A stretch of DNA of 27,505 nucleotides from a virus, in IMG/VR virus record IMGVR_UViG_3300033141_000910, positions 1 through 27,505 of that record. One strand, 5' to 3'. Each line of letters opens with the position of its first letter. The stretch's first letter is position 1. Position numbers and translations under genes: made by a program. Below, one piece after another: positions 1 through 7,112 of the stretch. The notes beneath the pieces are model-generated. The model was given only the letters and a program-made list of their open reading frames with translations, was not told the DNA's origin and ran no database searches.

Positions 1-83
1 GTATGGAGGTATGCCCAACAGATCTTGCTATTTGGCCAATAGTGTATGATACTTGTATATGTATCGGTGACATAGTAGCATAA
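1..83 (+). CDS. 3' end of a gene cut by the window edge
   Basis: The frame that reads ATG at position 3 stays open to a TAA at 81-83. The stop lies 11 bases before the next start, with that gene's AAGGAGAT ribosome-binding site in between, which is the tight packing seen through the rest of the window. The visible residues end CICIGDIVA. They are too few to assign a function, and the ATG at 3 may simply be internal to a longer gene. In T4-like phages portal (gp20) and prohead protease (gp21) genes usually lie on this side of the scaffold, but nothing in these 27 codons identifies either. Confidence 0.35.
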   Translation, partial: MEVCPTDLAIWPIVYDTCICIGDIVA

Positions 84-94
84 GGAGATAAAAA

Positions 95-346
95 ATGAAA
101 AATACAGAACAAAATATGGAAAAACAATGTTTAGGTGATTATATAGCTGAAAAAATATATATAAAACAAACAAATAATGACGATTATAATGAACTTCCAA
201 ATTATGCTAAATTGGTATATAAATCTATGGCTAATAAATTTCTTGTTGTATTTTTAAAAAAATATACTGCGGAAAAATATGATACGAAATTAATGGAGGT
301 GGAAGCTATAAAATTAGAAATAAATAAAAAACTTAAATTTGGCTAA
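95..346 (+). CDS. Hypothetical protein, 83 aa
   Basis: This small, lysine-rich, largely helical-looking protein has no motif I recognise. The start is well supported: AAGGAGAT lies 82-89 with a short A-rich spacer to ATG. It sits first in the run of small genes upstream of the scaffold and capsid genes, so a minor structural or head-related role is possible by position only. It lacks the MK(K/R)SEL N-terminus of the genes further downstream. There is no signal peptide or membrane segment. Confidence 0.65.
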   Translation: MKNTEQNMEKQCLGDYIAEKIYIKQTNNDDYNELPNYAKLVYKSMANKFLVVFLKKYTAEKYDTKLMEVEAIKLEINKKLKFG

Positions 347-391
347 GCAAAAAAATTAGGTTTATAGGTTAAAATAAATAGGAGAATTAAA

Positions 392-1690
392 TTGCCAGCG
401 AAAAGTAAAGCTCAACAACGATATATGGGGATGGTACATGGAGTACAAAAAGGTACTGTTGAACCTGGAGATGTTTCTCCTGAAGTTCGTAAAACGGCAA
501 AGACGATGAAGAAGAAAGATGCTAAAGATTTTGCGACGACAAAACATAAAGGATTACCGATGAAAGTTAAAAAAGAAATTACAGAAGGTCAATTTCCAAA
601 ATTTTCTGAATTAAAAGTAAAAGATAGAATTACATATCATGGGAAAACGCAATATATGATTACAAAGGTTACGCCCAAAGAAATTCATATTGGTATGATA
701 GATAAAGGTTCAAATCCGGTTGCTGGGATGTTTGCTAAGAATGCAATAATAACAAAATCAAATTATGAATCACAAGCTAAAATGAAATTTATTAAAGATG
801 TGATTCAAGAGCATAGTATTAAAGAAGATAAAAGGAGTAATAAAATGAGTAAAAAACGATTAGTAGAACATTTCTATTCAACTGATGAAATTAAAGCAGT
901 ACATGAAGGTATATTTGAAGACGAAAAGCCAAAGCTTACTCCTGAAATTAAAGAAAAAGCTATTGCTGCTATTAAAGAATATGCTAAGTTCGGGAAAATG
1001 ATTTATCGTGAAGGAAATCTTAGAGAAGTTGCTAAAACTCTTAGCGAAATAGCAGACTTTGCTGGACATTATACAGTTGAAGAAGCTGGTGATTGGTTTG
1101 ACGCTGTTACGGTTAAACGTAATATGGGCGACTTAAAAAAATTATCACTTGAATTTGCTAAAGTATCAGGTGAAGTTCAAGGTCATCAAGATAGAATGAG
1201 TGCTTTATATGAAGATATGGGTGGTATTCTTAACAGATATTTTGATATTCAAGAATTGGTTGATGAACAACCTCCTGCTACAAGAGATATGGATTCTACC
1301 ATGAAAGTAGGTGATCGTGCTGTTGTTAATACGAATGTAGTTCGTAAAGATGACCCAACTCCATCTCATGTTAGACGAGTTAATCAAGAAATTGTAAGAG
1401 GAAGAGGAACTGTTAAAATTCATGAATTTGTTGATGAGTATGCTGTAGTATCTGGTGGTGACATTGGATTATTTGAAGTAAAAATTCCACTTAGTTCTCT
1501 TTCTAAAGTAGTTCCTGGACAACGTATTGGTGAAGCCGCTAAATATAAAAAAGCTACAATGGAAAAATATGTTAAAAAAGATAAATTTTTAGGTGCTCAA
1601 TATAAAACTGGTACTGATTTAGAAAAACTGTTTAATACTTATGTACTTGGAGATTCTGCTCAAGAAAAATTATATAATAAGGTGAAATAA
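392..1690 (+). CDS. DUF3008-like N-terminus fused to a phage structural-region protein, 432 aa
   Basis: The gene starts with TTG at 392, preceded by AGGAGAA. Residues 1-57 (MPAKSKAQQRYMGMVH at the start, FATTKHKGLP near residue 50) match the DUF3008 pattern, a short motif of unknown role that is common in phage and bacterial proteins. Residues about 68-115 look like a small beta-rich domain (KVKDRITYHGKTQYMI). From residue about 152 a helical domain follows (YREGNLREVAKTLSEIADF, DWFDAVTVKRNMGDLKKLSLEF) that I recall from T4-like phage genomes without a function. The C-terminus has another beta-rich region (MKVGDRAVVNTN, GRGTVKIHEFVDEYAVV). An internal ATG at 845 has its own AAAGGAG, so a shorter second product (residues 152-432) is possible. 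By position it may be a head-associated protein. Confidence 0.75.
   Translation: MPAKSKAQQRYMGMVHGVQKGTVEPGDVSPEVRKTAKTMKKKDAKDFATTKHKGLPMKVKKEITEGQFPKFSELKVKDRITYHGKTQYMITKVTPKEIHIGMIDKGSNPVAGMFAKNAIITKSNYESQAKMKFIKDVIQEHSIKEDKRSNKMSKKRLVEHFYSTDEIKAVHEGIFEDEKPKLTPEIKEKAIAAIKEYAKFGKMIYREGNLREVAKTLSEIADFAGHYTVEEAGDWFDAVTVKRNMGDLKKLSLEFAKVSGEVQGHQDRMSALYEDMGGILNRYFDIQELVDEQPPATRDMDSTMKVGDRAVVNTNVVRKDDPTPSHVRRVNQEIVRGRGTVKIHEFVDEYAVVSGGDIGLFEVKIPLSSLSKVVPGQRIGEAAKYKKATMEKYVKKDKFLGAQYKTGTDLEKLFNTYVLGDSAQEKLYNKVK
831..847 (+). promoter_or_regulatory. Internal ribosome-binding site and ATG inside the 392-1690 gene
   Basis: AAAGGAG at 831-837 is followed after 7 bases by ATG at 845, in frame with the gene. 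Translation from here would give MSKKRLVEHF..., a 281-residue protein lacking the DUF3008-like part. The spacing and strength equal those of real starts nearby. The site also falls at the boundary between the two apparent halves of the protein, so it may be the old start of a once-separate gene. Confidence 0.45.
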
Positions 1691-1691
1691 T

Positions 1692-1904
1692 ATGAAAAAA
1701 GAACAATGGGGAAAGCTACTGCATGAAAATAAATTAAATGAATTCAAAAGTGAATTTAAAATGTCGATCATAAAAGAAACAGGCCTATTACACATAAGTA
1801 ATAAAATTTCTGATTTTGAGTTGGCTATTGAAGATATTGACGAAATATGTAAATATGCTAATGTGAACAGAAAAAAAATTGCTAATAGAGCTGATTTCAG
1901 TTAA
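1692..1904 (+). CDS. Hypothetical protein, 70 aa
   Basis: The ATG lies two bases after the previous stop, with a weak AAGGTGAAA upstream, so translation is probably coupled. The protein is small, charged and helical in appearance. Its first 20 residues (MKKEQWGKLLHENKLNEFKS) contain L-N-E at residues 15-17, which fits the (L/I)-x-E cleavage rule of T4-type prohead proteases. The leader differs in sequence from the MK(K/R)SEL leaders of the next four genes, so membership of that group is only a possibility. There is no recognised domain. Confidence 0.6.
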   Translation: MKKEQWGKLLHENKLNEFKSEFKMSIIKETGLLHISNKISDFELAIEDIDEICKYANVNRKKIANRADFS

Positions 1905-1925
1905 AATATAATAAGGCGAAATAAT

Positions 1926-2315
1926 ATGAAAAAATCTGAATTACGACATATAATAAGAGAAATGATTGAATCTATGCGGGTTGATCCACATTCTGTATCT
2001 AAAAAATTAGATAATAAAAAAATAAATGGGTGGGAAGCAGAATTTCAATATGCTACTGGTGGAATTGTTTGGTATAATGATAAATATATAGAAAATGATG
2101 ATCCTATTTGGGTAATTGAAAGTAGCCCATTTTATGATGGTGATGAATTTACTATGAATATTCATCATTTAGATACCAGTGATTTTTCAGATGTTGCTAT
2201 TCAAAAGATAAAACCATCTGGGAATGACGCAAAGGATTTAAAAGCGTTTGTTAATTTTTTTAAGAAAAATGTTGTTAAAGCAGAAAAGATGATTAAGAAG
2301 AATACTAAAAAATAG
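1926..2315 (+). CDS. Candidate internal head protein with MKKSEL leader, 129 aa
   Basis: The first 17 residues (MKKSELRHIIREMIESM) form a basic amphipathic helix nearly identical to the N-termini of the next three genes, while the rest differs. In T4, internal proteins IPI-III and Alt carry a short N-terminal capsid-targeting sequence that the gp21 protease removes after a (I/L)-x-E site. Here I-R-E at residues 10-12 fits that rule; M-I-E at 13-15 does not fit strictly. The body is aromatic-rich and acidic (GGIVWYNDKYIENDDPIWVIESSPFY has the density of a folded domain) and ends in a lysine-rich tail. GGCGAAATAAT precedes ATG. Internal-protein identity is inferred from leader and position; the body's function is unknown. 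Confidence 0.7.
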   Translation: MKKSELRHIIREMIESMRVDPHSVSKKLDNKKINGWEAEFQYATGGIVWYNDKYIENDDPIWVIESSPFYDGDEFTMNIHHLDTSDFSDVAIQKIKPSGNDAKDLKAFVNFFKKNVVKAEKMIKKNTKK

Positions 2316-2327
2316 GAGTAAGTGAGC

Positions 2328-2615
2328 ATGAAAAAGAGTGAACTACGACAAATGATACGGGAAATGATATCTGAAGCTACTGATCCAATGATTGATAAAA
2401 TTGGCGAAATTGCTAAACGGGTAGAATTGATGAGTATGAGAAAACCTTTAGAAAGGCTTTTTAAAAAGAATGATATTGATTTTGCTATGTCTCCTATTCC
2501 TCATTTTAGGGTTAAATATAAAGGGAAGGTTCTTATTATAGTAAATAAAAATTATGCTGATAATGCAGAATTGATTGTAAAAAATCTTGCCATTGGGTAT
2601 GAGGGGAGAATATAA
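2328..2615 (+). CDS. Candidate internal head protein with MKKSEL leader, 95 aa
   Basis: The ATG at 2328 is preferred to the in-frame GTG at 2322: it is 9 bases after AGGAG and restores the leader MKKSELRQMIREMISEATDP shared with neighbouring genes. I-S-E|A at residues 14-17 is a textbook-like prohead protease site, similar to the I-A-E|A of T4 capsid-targeting sequences. The remaining 79 residues hold a helix (IDKIGEIAKRVELMSM) and a short beta-rich segment (FRVKYKGKVLIIVNKNY). It has no recognised domain. Its stop is directly followed by the next start, so translation is likely coupled. Confidence 0.7.
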   Translation: MKKSELRQMIREMISEATDPMIDKIGEIAKRVELMSMRKPLERLFKKNDIDFAMSPIPHFRVKYKGKVLIIVNKNYADNAELIVKNLAIGYEGRI

Positions 2616-2894
2616 ATGAAAAGGAGTGAACTCAAAGAAATTATTCGACAAGAAGTATTAAATGAAGTCAAACCAAAAGCCAATAAAAATGGCGAAATAG
2701 ATATTGATAAATTATTTGATTATATTGAAGATGCTCAGACTGCTGTAAAAAATATAACATTTTATGCAAAAAATAATTTAAATGCATCAAAACATAAAAA
2801 AACTTTTATGTCTGTTTTAACTCATTTAAAAAGTGCTGAAAAACAATTATACACATTTGCAGAACGACATGGTGTGGTATTATTAGATAAATAA
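2616..2894 (+). CDS. Candidate internal head protein with MKRSEL leader, 92 aa
   Basis: The ATG begins at the base after the previous stop; GAGGGGAG lies upstream inside the preceding gene. The leader MKRSELKEIIRQEVLNEVKP repeats the local pattern, with L-N-E at residues 15-17 as a likely protease cut. The mature part is nearly all helical and basic (DYIEDAQTAVKNITFYAKNN, HLKSAEKQLYTFAERHG). A small basic helical protein would suit DNA-associated packaging in the capsid, but that is inference. The nucleotide sequence around the start (GAGAATATAAATGAAAAG) recurs almost exactly at the next gene, showing the two leaders arose by duplication or recombination. Confidence 0.7.
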   Translation: MKRSELKEIIRQEVLNEVKPKANKNGEIDIDKLFDYIEDAQTAVKNITFYAKNNLNASKHKKTFMSVLTHLKSAEKQLYTFAERHGVVLLDK

Positions 2895-2906
2895 TGGAGA
2901 ATATAA

Positions 2907-3191
2907 ATGAAAAGAAGTGAACTCAAAGAAATTATACGACAAGAGTTAAATGAAGCTAAAAAATATCCATCACAAGATGAAGCAGAATCTATGAGTGATT
3001 GGTATGATGCTGTTAATGGAATATCATTATTTGGTAATGAAGTAAGAGCTGAATTTGATAAAGCTGATAAAATTAGAATAAAGTTACATCTAAAGATATT
3101 TGGTGATAAATCACCGTGGTCTCTTGATCGAAAAGGAAATAAAACAAAAGTTGTGTGGGATAAACACAAAGCTGAAAAATTAGGGTTGTAA
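2907..3191 (+). CDS. Candidate internal head protein with MKRSEL leader, 94 aa
   Basis: The leader MKRSELKEIIRQELNEAKKY is the closest of the four to a canonical capsid-targeting sequence: L-N-E|A at residues 14-17 fits the T4 prohead protease rule. TGGAGAATATAA precedes the ATG. The mature part has an acidic start (DEAESMSDWYDAVNGISLFG) and a C-terminal half with alternating basic and hydrophobic residues (KIRIKLHLKIFG, NKTKVVWDKHKAEKLGL). No known domain was recognised. It is the last leader-bearing gene before the bS21-like gene. Confidence 0.7.
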   Translation: MKRSELKEIIRQELNEAKKYPSQDEAESMSDWYDAVNGISLFGNEVRAEFDKADKIRIKLHLKIFGDKSPWSLDRKGNKTKVVWDKHKAEKLGL

Positions 3192-3210
3192 TAAAATAAA
3201 GGAATACGTT

Positions 3211-3444
3211 ATGGATGATAAGAAAAAATTTAAAGGTTTATACGTTGAAGTTCGAAGTGAAGGCGACAAAGATGCTAATTTAGATTATGCTCTTAGAAAA
3301 TTAAAACAAATGATTAAAAATGATGATTTAATGGTACGAATACATGAAACATCACATTATACAAAACCATCTGAAAAACGAAGAGACCAACGTGCAAGGG
3401 CTAAAGCTCGTGCTCGTAGTCAAACAAAACGAAGTAATATGTAA
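3211..3444 (+). CDS. rpsU: Ribosomal protein bS21 homologue, 77 aa
   Basis: The sequence fits bS21 across its length: a short beta start (GLYVEVRSEG), the helix LDYALRKLKQMIKNDDLM, the turn VRIHETSHYTKPSEKRR, then an arginine/alanine-rich tail (RARAKARARSQTKR). Bacterial bS21 shows the same order (F-D-x-A-L-R-R-F-K-R, then E-x-x-x-Y-x-K-P-T/S-x-x-R, then a basic helix). bS21 sits on the 30S platform near the anti-Shine-Dalgarno end of 16S rRNA and aids initiation. It is one of the ribosomal proteins most often found in phage genomes. A phage copy could bias host ribosomes toward phage mRNAs; that is inference. GGAATACGTT precedes the ATG, and a terminator follows the gene. Confidence 0.75.
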   Translation: MDDKKKFKGLYVEVRSEGDKDANLDYALRKLKQMIKNDDLMVRIHETSHYTKPSEKRRDQRARAKARARSQTKRSNM

Positions 3445-3474
3445 AAAAGTAAAGAAAATCGTTAATTTATTGAA

Positions 3475-3508
3475 AAAACACCTCAAATTTGGGGTGTTTT
3501 TATTTTTT
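3475..3508 (+). terminator. Rho-independent terminator after the bS21-like gene
   Basis: AAAACACCTC (3475-3484) pairs with GGGGTGTTTT (3491-3500), ten pairs with one T:G, around an AAATTT loop. A T-rich tail (TATTTTTTA) follows. It separates the small-gene run from the scaffold/capsid transcription unit. Confidence 0.85.
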
Positions 3509-3513
3509 ACATA

Positions 3514-3521
3514 TATTTATA
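3514..3521 (+). promoter_or_regulatory. TATTTATA box upstream of scaffold gene (candidate late promoter)
   Basis: TATTTATA lies just after the terminator and about 105 bases before the scaffold start. The same octamer is present in the gaps at 7049, 11804 and 21203. T4 late promoters use TATAAATA; the reverse complement of that is what is seen here, so the link is only by analogy. The same gap (3445-3627) also holds an 8-bp inverted repeat, TATATTAC/GTAATATA at 3536-3543 and 3551-3558, of unknown role. Confidence 0.3.
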
Positions 3522-3627
3522 TACAACCTACCGAATATATTACGTCCTATGTAATATAACGTTTAATAAATTTCATTGACGTTCTAATAACGTTAAATTC
3601 CAAATTAAAATATATTGGAGAAGTATA

Positions 3628-4770
3628 ATGAGTAGCTTAATTAAAGAAGCCATCGCAGATGCTAAAGCTGTACGCGAAATGGCTGTAAAACAAGCGAAAG
3701 CAGCTCTTGAAGAAGCTTTTGCTCCACAAGTCGATGCTATAATTTCTCGTAAGCTCCAGACTGAAATGGAAGATGAAGAAGAAATTGAAGTAGAAGAACC
3801 AGAAGAAGAAGTTGAAGAAGCTATTTCTGCTGGTGCTGGTATTGAACTTGGTACTGATAATGACCATGAAGAAGCTGATGAAAATTCTGGATTAACAGAA
3901 GACGCTGACACATCGGGTATTGGTACTGGCGACAATAAAGAACCTTCTGCTGCTGCTTCTGAAGAATCCACTACAGATGCTGAAGGCGAAGTGACAGTTA
4001 AACCTGATCACGAAACTGCTAAAGAATCTGACCTGACTGAAGAAATCGACGAAATTGAAGAAGATGTAGACTTGGCTCAAATCGTTAAGGAATTGGAAGA
4101 CGAAACCAGCGAATTTGAAGAAGAAGAGTTTGAAACTGAAGATGAATTCGAAGCTGAAGAAGGATTTGGAGCTGAAGAAGAACCAGAAATGGAACCTGAA
4201 GCAGAACCTGAAGCAGAATTTGAAGCAGAACCTGAAGAAGAAGAACTCGAACTTGAAATTGACGATGATTTAGGTGAGGTAGAACCTGAACCTGAAGAGG
4301 AAGAAGAACTTGACCTCGAAGCTATTGTTGGTGAAGAAGAAGAACCTGAAGAAGACGAATTTAATTTCGAATCTCTACGACAAGAAAATGCTGAACTCAA
4401 AGCTAAATTAGGTGAAGCAATGAAAGCTGTAAAAATTCAAAAAGATCGTCTCAACGAAATTAACATCTTAAACGCTAAACTCTTATTTACAAATAAAGTA
4501 TTTGGTAAATATAATCTTGATGATAGTTCCAAGATTAAAGTTATCGAAAACTTTGACCGTGCTAAGAATGTACGCGAAGTAAAATTGATCTTTGCAACAC
4601 TTATGGAAAATATGAAAGCGGACGAACGCAAAATGTCTTCTAAAGCCCAACGGTTAGTCGAAGGCGCTTCAAAAGCTATCAAATCTACAAAAGCTGCAGA
4701 TAGTCAAATTATCAGTGAACAAGCGGAAGTTAAATCTCGCGTTCACAAACTTATGGGATTAAAATCATAA
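3628..4770 (+). CDS. gp22: Prohead core scaffolding protein, T4 gp22-like, 380 aa
   Basis: Scaffold proteins fill the prohead core and are degraded by the prohead protease before DNA enters. Three parts are visible: an N-terminal helix (KEAIADAKAVREMAVKQAK), a very acidic low-complexity stretch from about residue 48 to 245 made largely of E, D, P and A, and a C-terminal coiled-coil-like region. That region (ENAELKAKLGEAMKAV, then NILNAKLLFTNKVFGKYNL, then IENFDRAKNVREVKLIFATL) is the pattern I know from scaffold proteins of gp23-type phages. At 380 aa it is longer than T4 gp22 (269 aa), mostly because of the acidic insert. TTGGAGAAG precedes the ATG. It is directly upstream of the capsid gene, the usual T4 order. 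Confidence 0.8.
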   Translation: MSSLIKEAIADAKAVREMAVKQAKAALEEAFAPQVDAIISRKLQTEMEDEEEIEVEEPEEEVEEAISAGAGIELGTDNDHEEADENSGLTEDADTSGIGTGDNKEPSAAASEESTTDAEGEVTVKPDHETAKESDLTEEIDEIEEDVDLAQIVKELEDETSEFEEEEFETEDEFEAEEGFGAEEEPEMEPEAEPEAEFEAEPEEEELELEIDDDLGEVEPEPEEEEELDLEAIVGEEEEPEEDEFNFESLRQENAELKAKLGEAMKAVKIQKDRLNEINILNAKLLFTNKVFGKYNLDDSSKIKVIENFDRAKNVREVKLIFATLMENMKADERKMSSKAQRLVEGASKAIKSTKAADSQIISEQAEVKSRVHKLMGLKS

Positions 4771-4801
4771 GTAAATTTAAATAATTATTAGGAGAATAAT
4801 A

Positions 4802-6439
4802 ATGAGTAAAACTTTATTCAATTTGCAAAAATTGATGGAAGGTAAAAATCCTTATGATGCTCTTCTTGAACAAACCCGCGCTCTTGTGAAAAAATGGGAG
4901 CCAACTGGTCTTTTAGACGGTTTGGATGAAGAACATGAAGTATATGGGATGGCTGTCCTTCTTGAAAATCAGGCCCGTCAATTACTTGACGAAGTGTCTC
5001 AAACTGGTGGTGCCGGTTCGGAACAATGGTCTGGTGTAGCACTTCCATTAGTACGTCGTATTTTTGGCGAAGTGGCTGCTAAAGAATTTGTATCTATTCA
5101 ACCAATGAACTTGCCTTCAGGCCTTGTATTTTATATCGACTTTAAATACGGTGGCGGAACGCAACCGGGCTTCACCCAAAATGATTCTGTTTTCGGTGGA
5201 ACTGATGCTGCTAAAACTCCGGGCTCAACTGACGAAGCTTCTGGCGGACTCTACGGTGCTGGACGTTTTGGATATTCATTAAATGATGTTGCTGTATCTG
5301 GTGAAGCTAATCTCGGAACTACGGCTACGGGTGATACTTTCGCTTCTGGAACTGTTGCATACGGTGATATTAATTTCGAACAAGGTCATTTATCTGCATC
5401 TATGGCTGCTGGAAATTTGACTAAATTGTATTATAATACTGGATCTTTGACCACACCTGATTTTGAAGGCGTTCGTGCTTTCTCATTGGCGGGTACTGGT
5501 ATCTCGTTTTATTTACCACAATTTACTCAACAAGTTGGTTCAAATATTATGTGGATCGTTTCTGGTAGTGGTGGTCTTGGTGGTACTTTTTCGGGTAGTG
5601 CTTATACTATTAAATATCATAAACAACCTTCTGCTGATTCTCGTGGCGACTTTGAAGATACTACGGAATCTGGTAGTTTCACTCGTCTTGACATCCCAGA
5701 AATTGATCTTTCTGTGTCTCAAGAACCAATCGTTGCAAAAACACGTAAATTGAAAGCAGTTTGGACTCCTGAACTTGCTCAAGATTTAAATGCATATCAC
5801 TCAATTGACGCTGAAGCAGAATTAACTGCTCTCCTTTCTGAATACATCGGAATGGAAATTGATCTCGAAATTCTTGATATGTTGTTCGTGAACGCGCCTT
5901 CAACTGAATACTGGTCAGCTCGTCCGGGTTGGGAAATCAACTCTGGTAAATCTGCATTCTTGGATGCATCAAGCCATACCGGTACGAAAAATGAATGGTA
6001 TCAAACAATCGGTAATAAAATTCAAAAAATTAGTAACCAAATTCATAGATTAACATTACGCGGTGGAGCAAACTTCGTCGTGGTTAGTCCTGATGTGGCT
6101 ACTGTGATTGAATCTATTCCGGGATACGCAGCGGATACAGACGGAAACGCAATGACGTATGCTATGGGTGTACAAAAAGTGGGTATGCTTAACAGCAGAT
6201 TTACTGTGTACAAAAACCCTTACATGAATGAAAATGCAATTCTTGTTGGTTTTAGAGGAAGTAATTTCTTAGAAACTGGTGCTGTTTATTCACCATACAT
6301 TCCACTTATCATGACTCCGTTGATTCATGATCCAGACAATTTTACTCCTCGTCGCGGAGTTATGACTCGTTACGCGAAGAAGATAGTCCGGCCAGAATTC
6401 TACGGAAAAATCTATGTTCATGGTTTGGAAACTGTATAA
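4802..6439 (+). CDS. gp23: Major capsid protein, T4 gp23-like, 545 aa
   Basis: This is the hexamer-forming capsid shell protein of T4-like phages. Family signs are the N-terminal helical region (LMEGKNPYDALLEQTRALV), the SGLVFYIDFKYGG segment, and a C-terminus with GFRGSNFLETGAVYSPYIPL and DPDNFTPRRGVMTRYAKK. The length is near T4 gp23 (521 aa). T4 gp23 loses its first 65 residues to the gp21 protease; here L-L-D-E at residues 61-64, followed by V and a Gly/Ser-rich stretch (SQTGGAGSEQ), marks a likely cut after E64. TTAGGAG precedes the ATG. The gene follows the scaffold by 31 bases, and a strong terminator follows it, so the two form one transcription unit. Confidence 0.95.
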   Translation: MSKTLFNLQKLMEGKNPYDALLEQTRALVKKWEPTGLLDGLDEEHEVYGMAVLLENQARQLLDEVSQTGGAGSEQWSGVALPLVRRIFGEVAAKEFVSIQPMNLPSGLVFYIDFKYGGGTQPGFTQNDSVFGGTDAAKTPGSTDEASGGLYGAGRFGYSLNDVAVSGEANLGTTATGDTFASGTVAYGDINFEQGHLSASMAAGNLTKLYYNTGSLTTPDFEGVRAFSLAGTGISFYLPQFTQQVGSNIMWIVSGSGGLGGTFSGSAYTIKYHKQPSADSRGDFEDTTESGSFTRLDIPEIDLSVSQEPIVAKTRKLKAVWTPELAQDLNAYHSIDAEAELTALLSEYIGMEIDLEILDMLFVNAPSTEYWSARPGWEINSGKSAFLDASSHTGTKNEWYQTIGNKIQKISNQIHRLTLRGGANFVVVSPDVATVIESIPGYAADTDGNAMTYAMGVQKVGMLNSRFTVYKNPYMNENAILVGFRGSNFLETGAVYSPYIPLIMTPLIHDPDNFTPRRGVMTRYAKKIVRPEFYGKIYVHGLETV

Positions 6440-6490
6440 GAATTAAATCTTAAAATAGATAATAATTAAACCTTAATGCTTATCGAAAAG

Positions 6491-6516
6491 AAGCCGGTCA
6501 ATGACCGGCTTTTTTA
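6491..6516 (+). terminator. Rho-independent terminator after the major capsid gene
   Basis: AAGCCGGTC (6491-6499) pairs perfectly with GACCGGCTT (6503-6511) around AAT, followed by a run of T. It closes the scaffold-capsid unit. The bases after it (ATTGCGCAAAATGGAA) recur after the terminator at 7334 with one change. Confidence 0.93.
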
Positions 6517-6584
6517 TTGCGCAAAATGGAACTTTTATTTTTTGATTTGGTTTAATAAAGTAATGAATAAAAGGAGGAAATAAA

Positions 6585-6806
6585 ATGGACAAGATATTTG
6601 AAATGTTATTTGGATTTATGTTTGTTGTGATAGGTTTAATGATTATAGGTGCAATAATAGCGTATCCCGTAATGTGGTTATGGAATGGGTTAATGCCTGT
6701 AATTTTTGGATTACCGATCATAACTGCTTGGCAGGCGTTAGGATTAACTATATTGAGTGGATTTTTATTTAAGAGTGGTACGATGCCAGTAACACCAAAG
6801 AAATAA
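6585..6806 (+). CDS. Small two-segment membrane protein, 73 aa
   Basis: Two hydrophobic stretches are visible, at residues about 6-35 (FEMLFGFMFVVIGLMIIGAI and onward) and about 46-64 (ITAWQALGLTILSGFLF), joined by MWLWNGLMPVIFGLP. The linker and second segment match a pattern I recall in small inner-membrane proteins of bacteria and phages (W-N-x-L-M-P-x-I-F-G-L then W-Q-A-L-G-L). I know no function for it. A strong AAAGGAGG precedes the ATG. It is the first gene of the accessory block between capsid and neck genes. A holin-like role cannot be excluded, but nothing points to it specifically. Confidence 0.75.
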   Translation: MDKIFEMLFGFMFVVIGLMIIGAIIAYPVMWLWNGLMPVIFGLPIITAWQALGLTILSGFLFKSGTMPVTPKK

Positions 6807-6824
6807 TTATTAAAGGAGGTTTCA

Positions 6825-7037
6825 ATGAGAGAATTTGGAAGAGATGAATTAGATAAATTGCGAGATCGTGCTTATATGTTATCAGACGAAAATAAGTTAC
6901 ATCCGTATCATCGTAAGGCTTATATGAGATTAGCATTAGCGATTGATGGATTAGATGCTATGATAGCGAGGGACATATTAGCAGCTGCTAAGCGAGAGTT
7001 AAAGGAAAAATTAGCAGACATTAAAAAAGAAAAATAA
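6825..7037 (+). CDS. Hypothetical helical protein, 70 aa
   Basis: The start has one of the best ribosome-binding sites in the window, AAAGGAGGT followed by TTCA and ATG. The protein is charged and helical (MREFGRDELDKLRDRAYMLS, then LALAIDGLDAMIARDILAAAKREL). There is no membrane segment, cysteine pair or known domain. It follows the membrane protein by 18 bases and is probably co-transcribed with it. Confidence 0.7.
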   Translation: MREFGRDELDKLRDRAYMLSDENKLHPYHRKAYMRLALAIDGLDAMIARDILAAAKRELKEKLADIKKEK

Positions 7038-7048
7038 ATGGAACTTTA

Positions 7049-7056
7049 TATTTATA
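7049..7056 (+). promoter_or_regulatory. TATTTATA box upstream of the cold-shock gene (weak candidate)
   Basis: TATTTATA follows ATGGAACTT in the 75-base gap before the cold-shock gene. It is the same octamer seen before the scaffold (3514), neck (11804) and 21269 genes. This copy sits among genes that look early rather than late, which weakens a late-promoter reading here. Confidence 0.2.
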
Positions 7057-7112
7057 GGTTAGTATAAGAAGTATAATAAACAGAAGTAGTATTTTTTAGA
7101 GGAAGAAGTTAA

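Noticed and set aside
3344-3559. 71-residue open frame overlapping the bS21-like gene and the terminator
   Set aside because: It runs through a strong terminator hairpin in another frame of a better-supported gene and has no convincing ribosome-binding site.
4077-4400. Serine-rich open frame on the minus strand
   Set aside because: It is the reverse reading of the GAA-rich acidic part of the scaffold gene, which gives serine codons by composition; no ribosome-binding site supports it.
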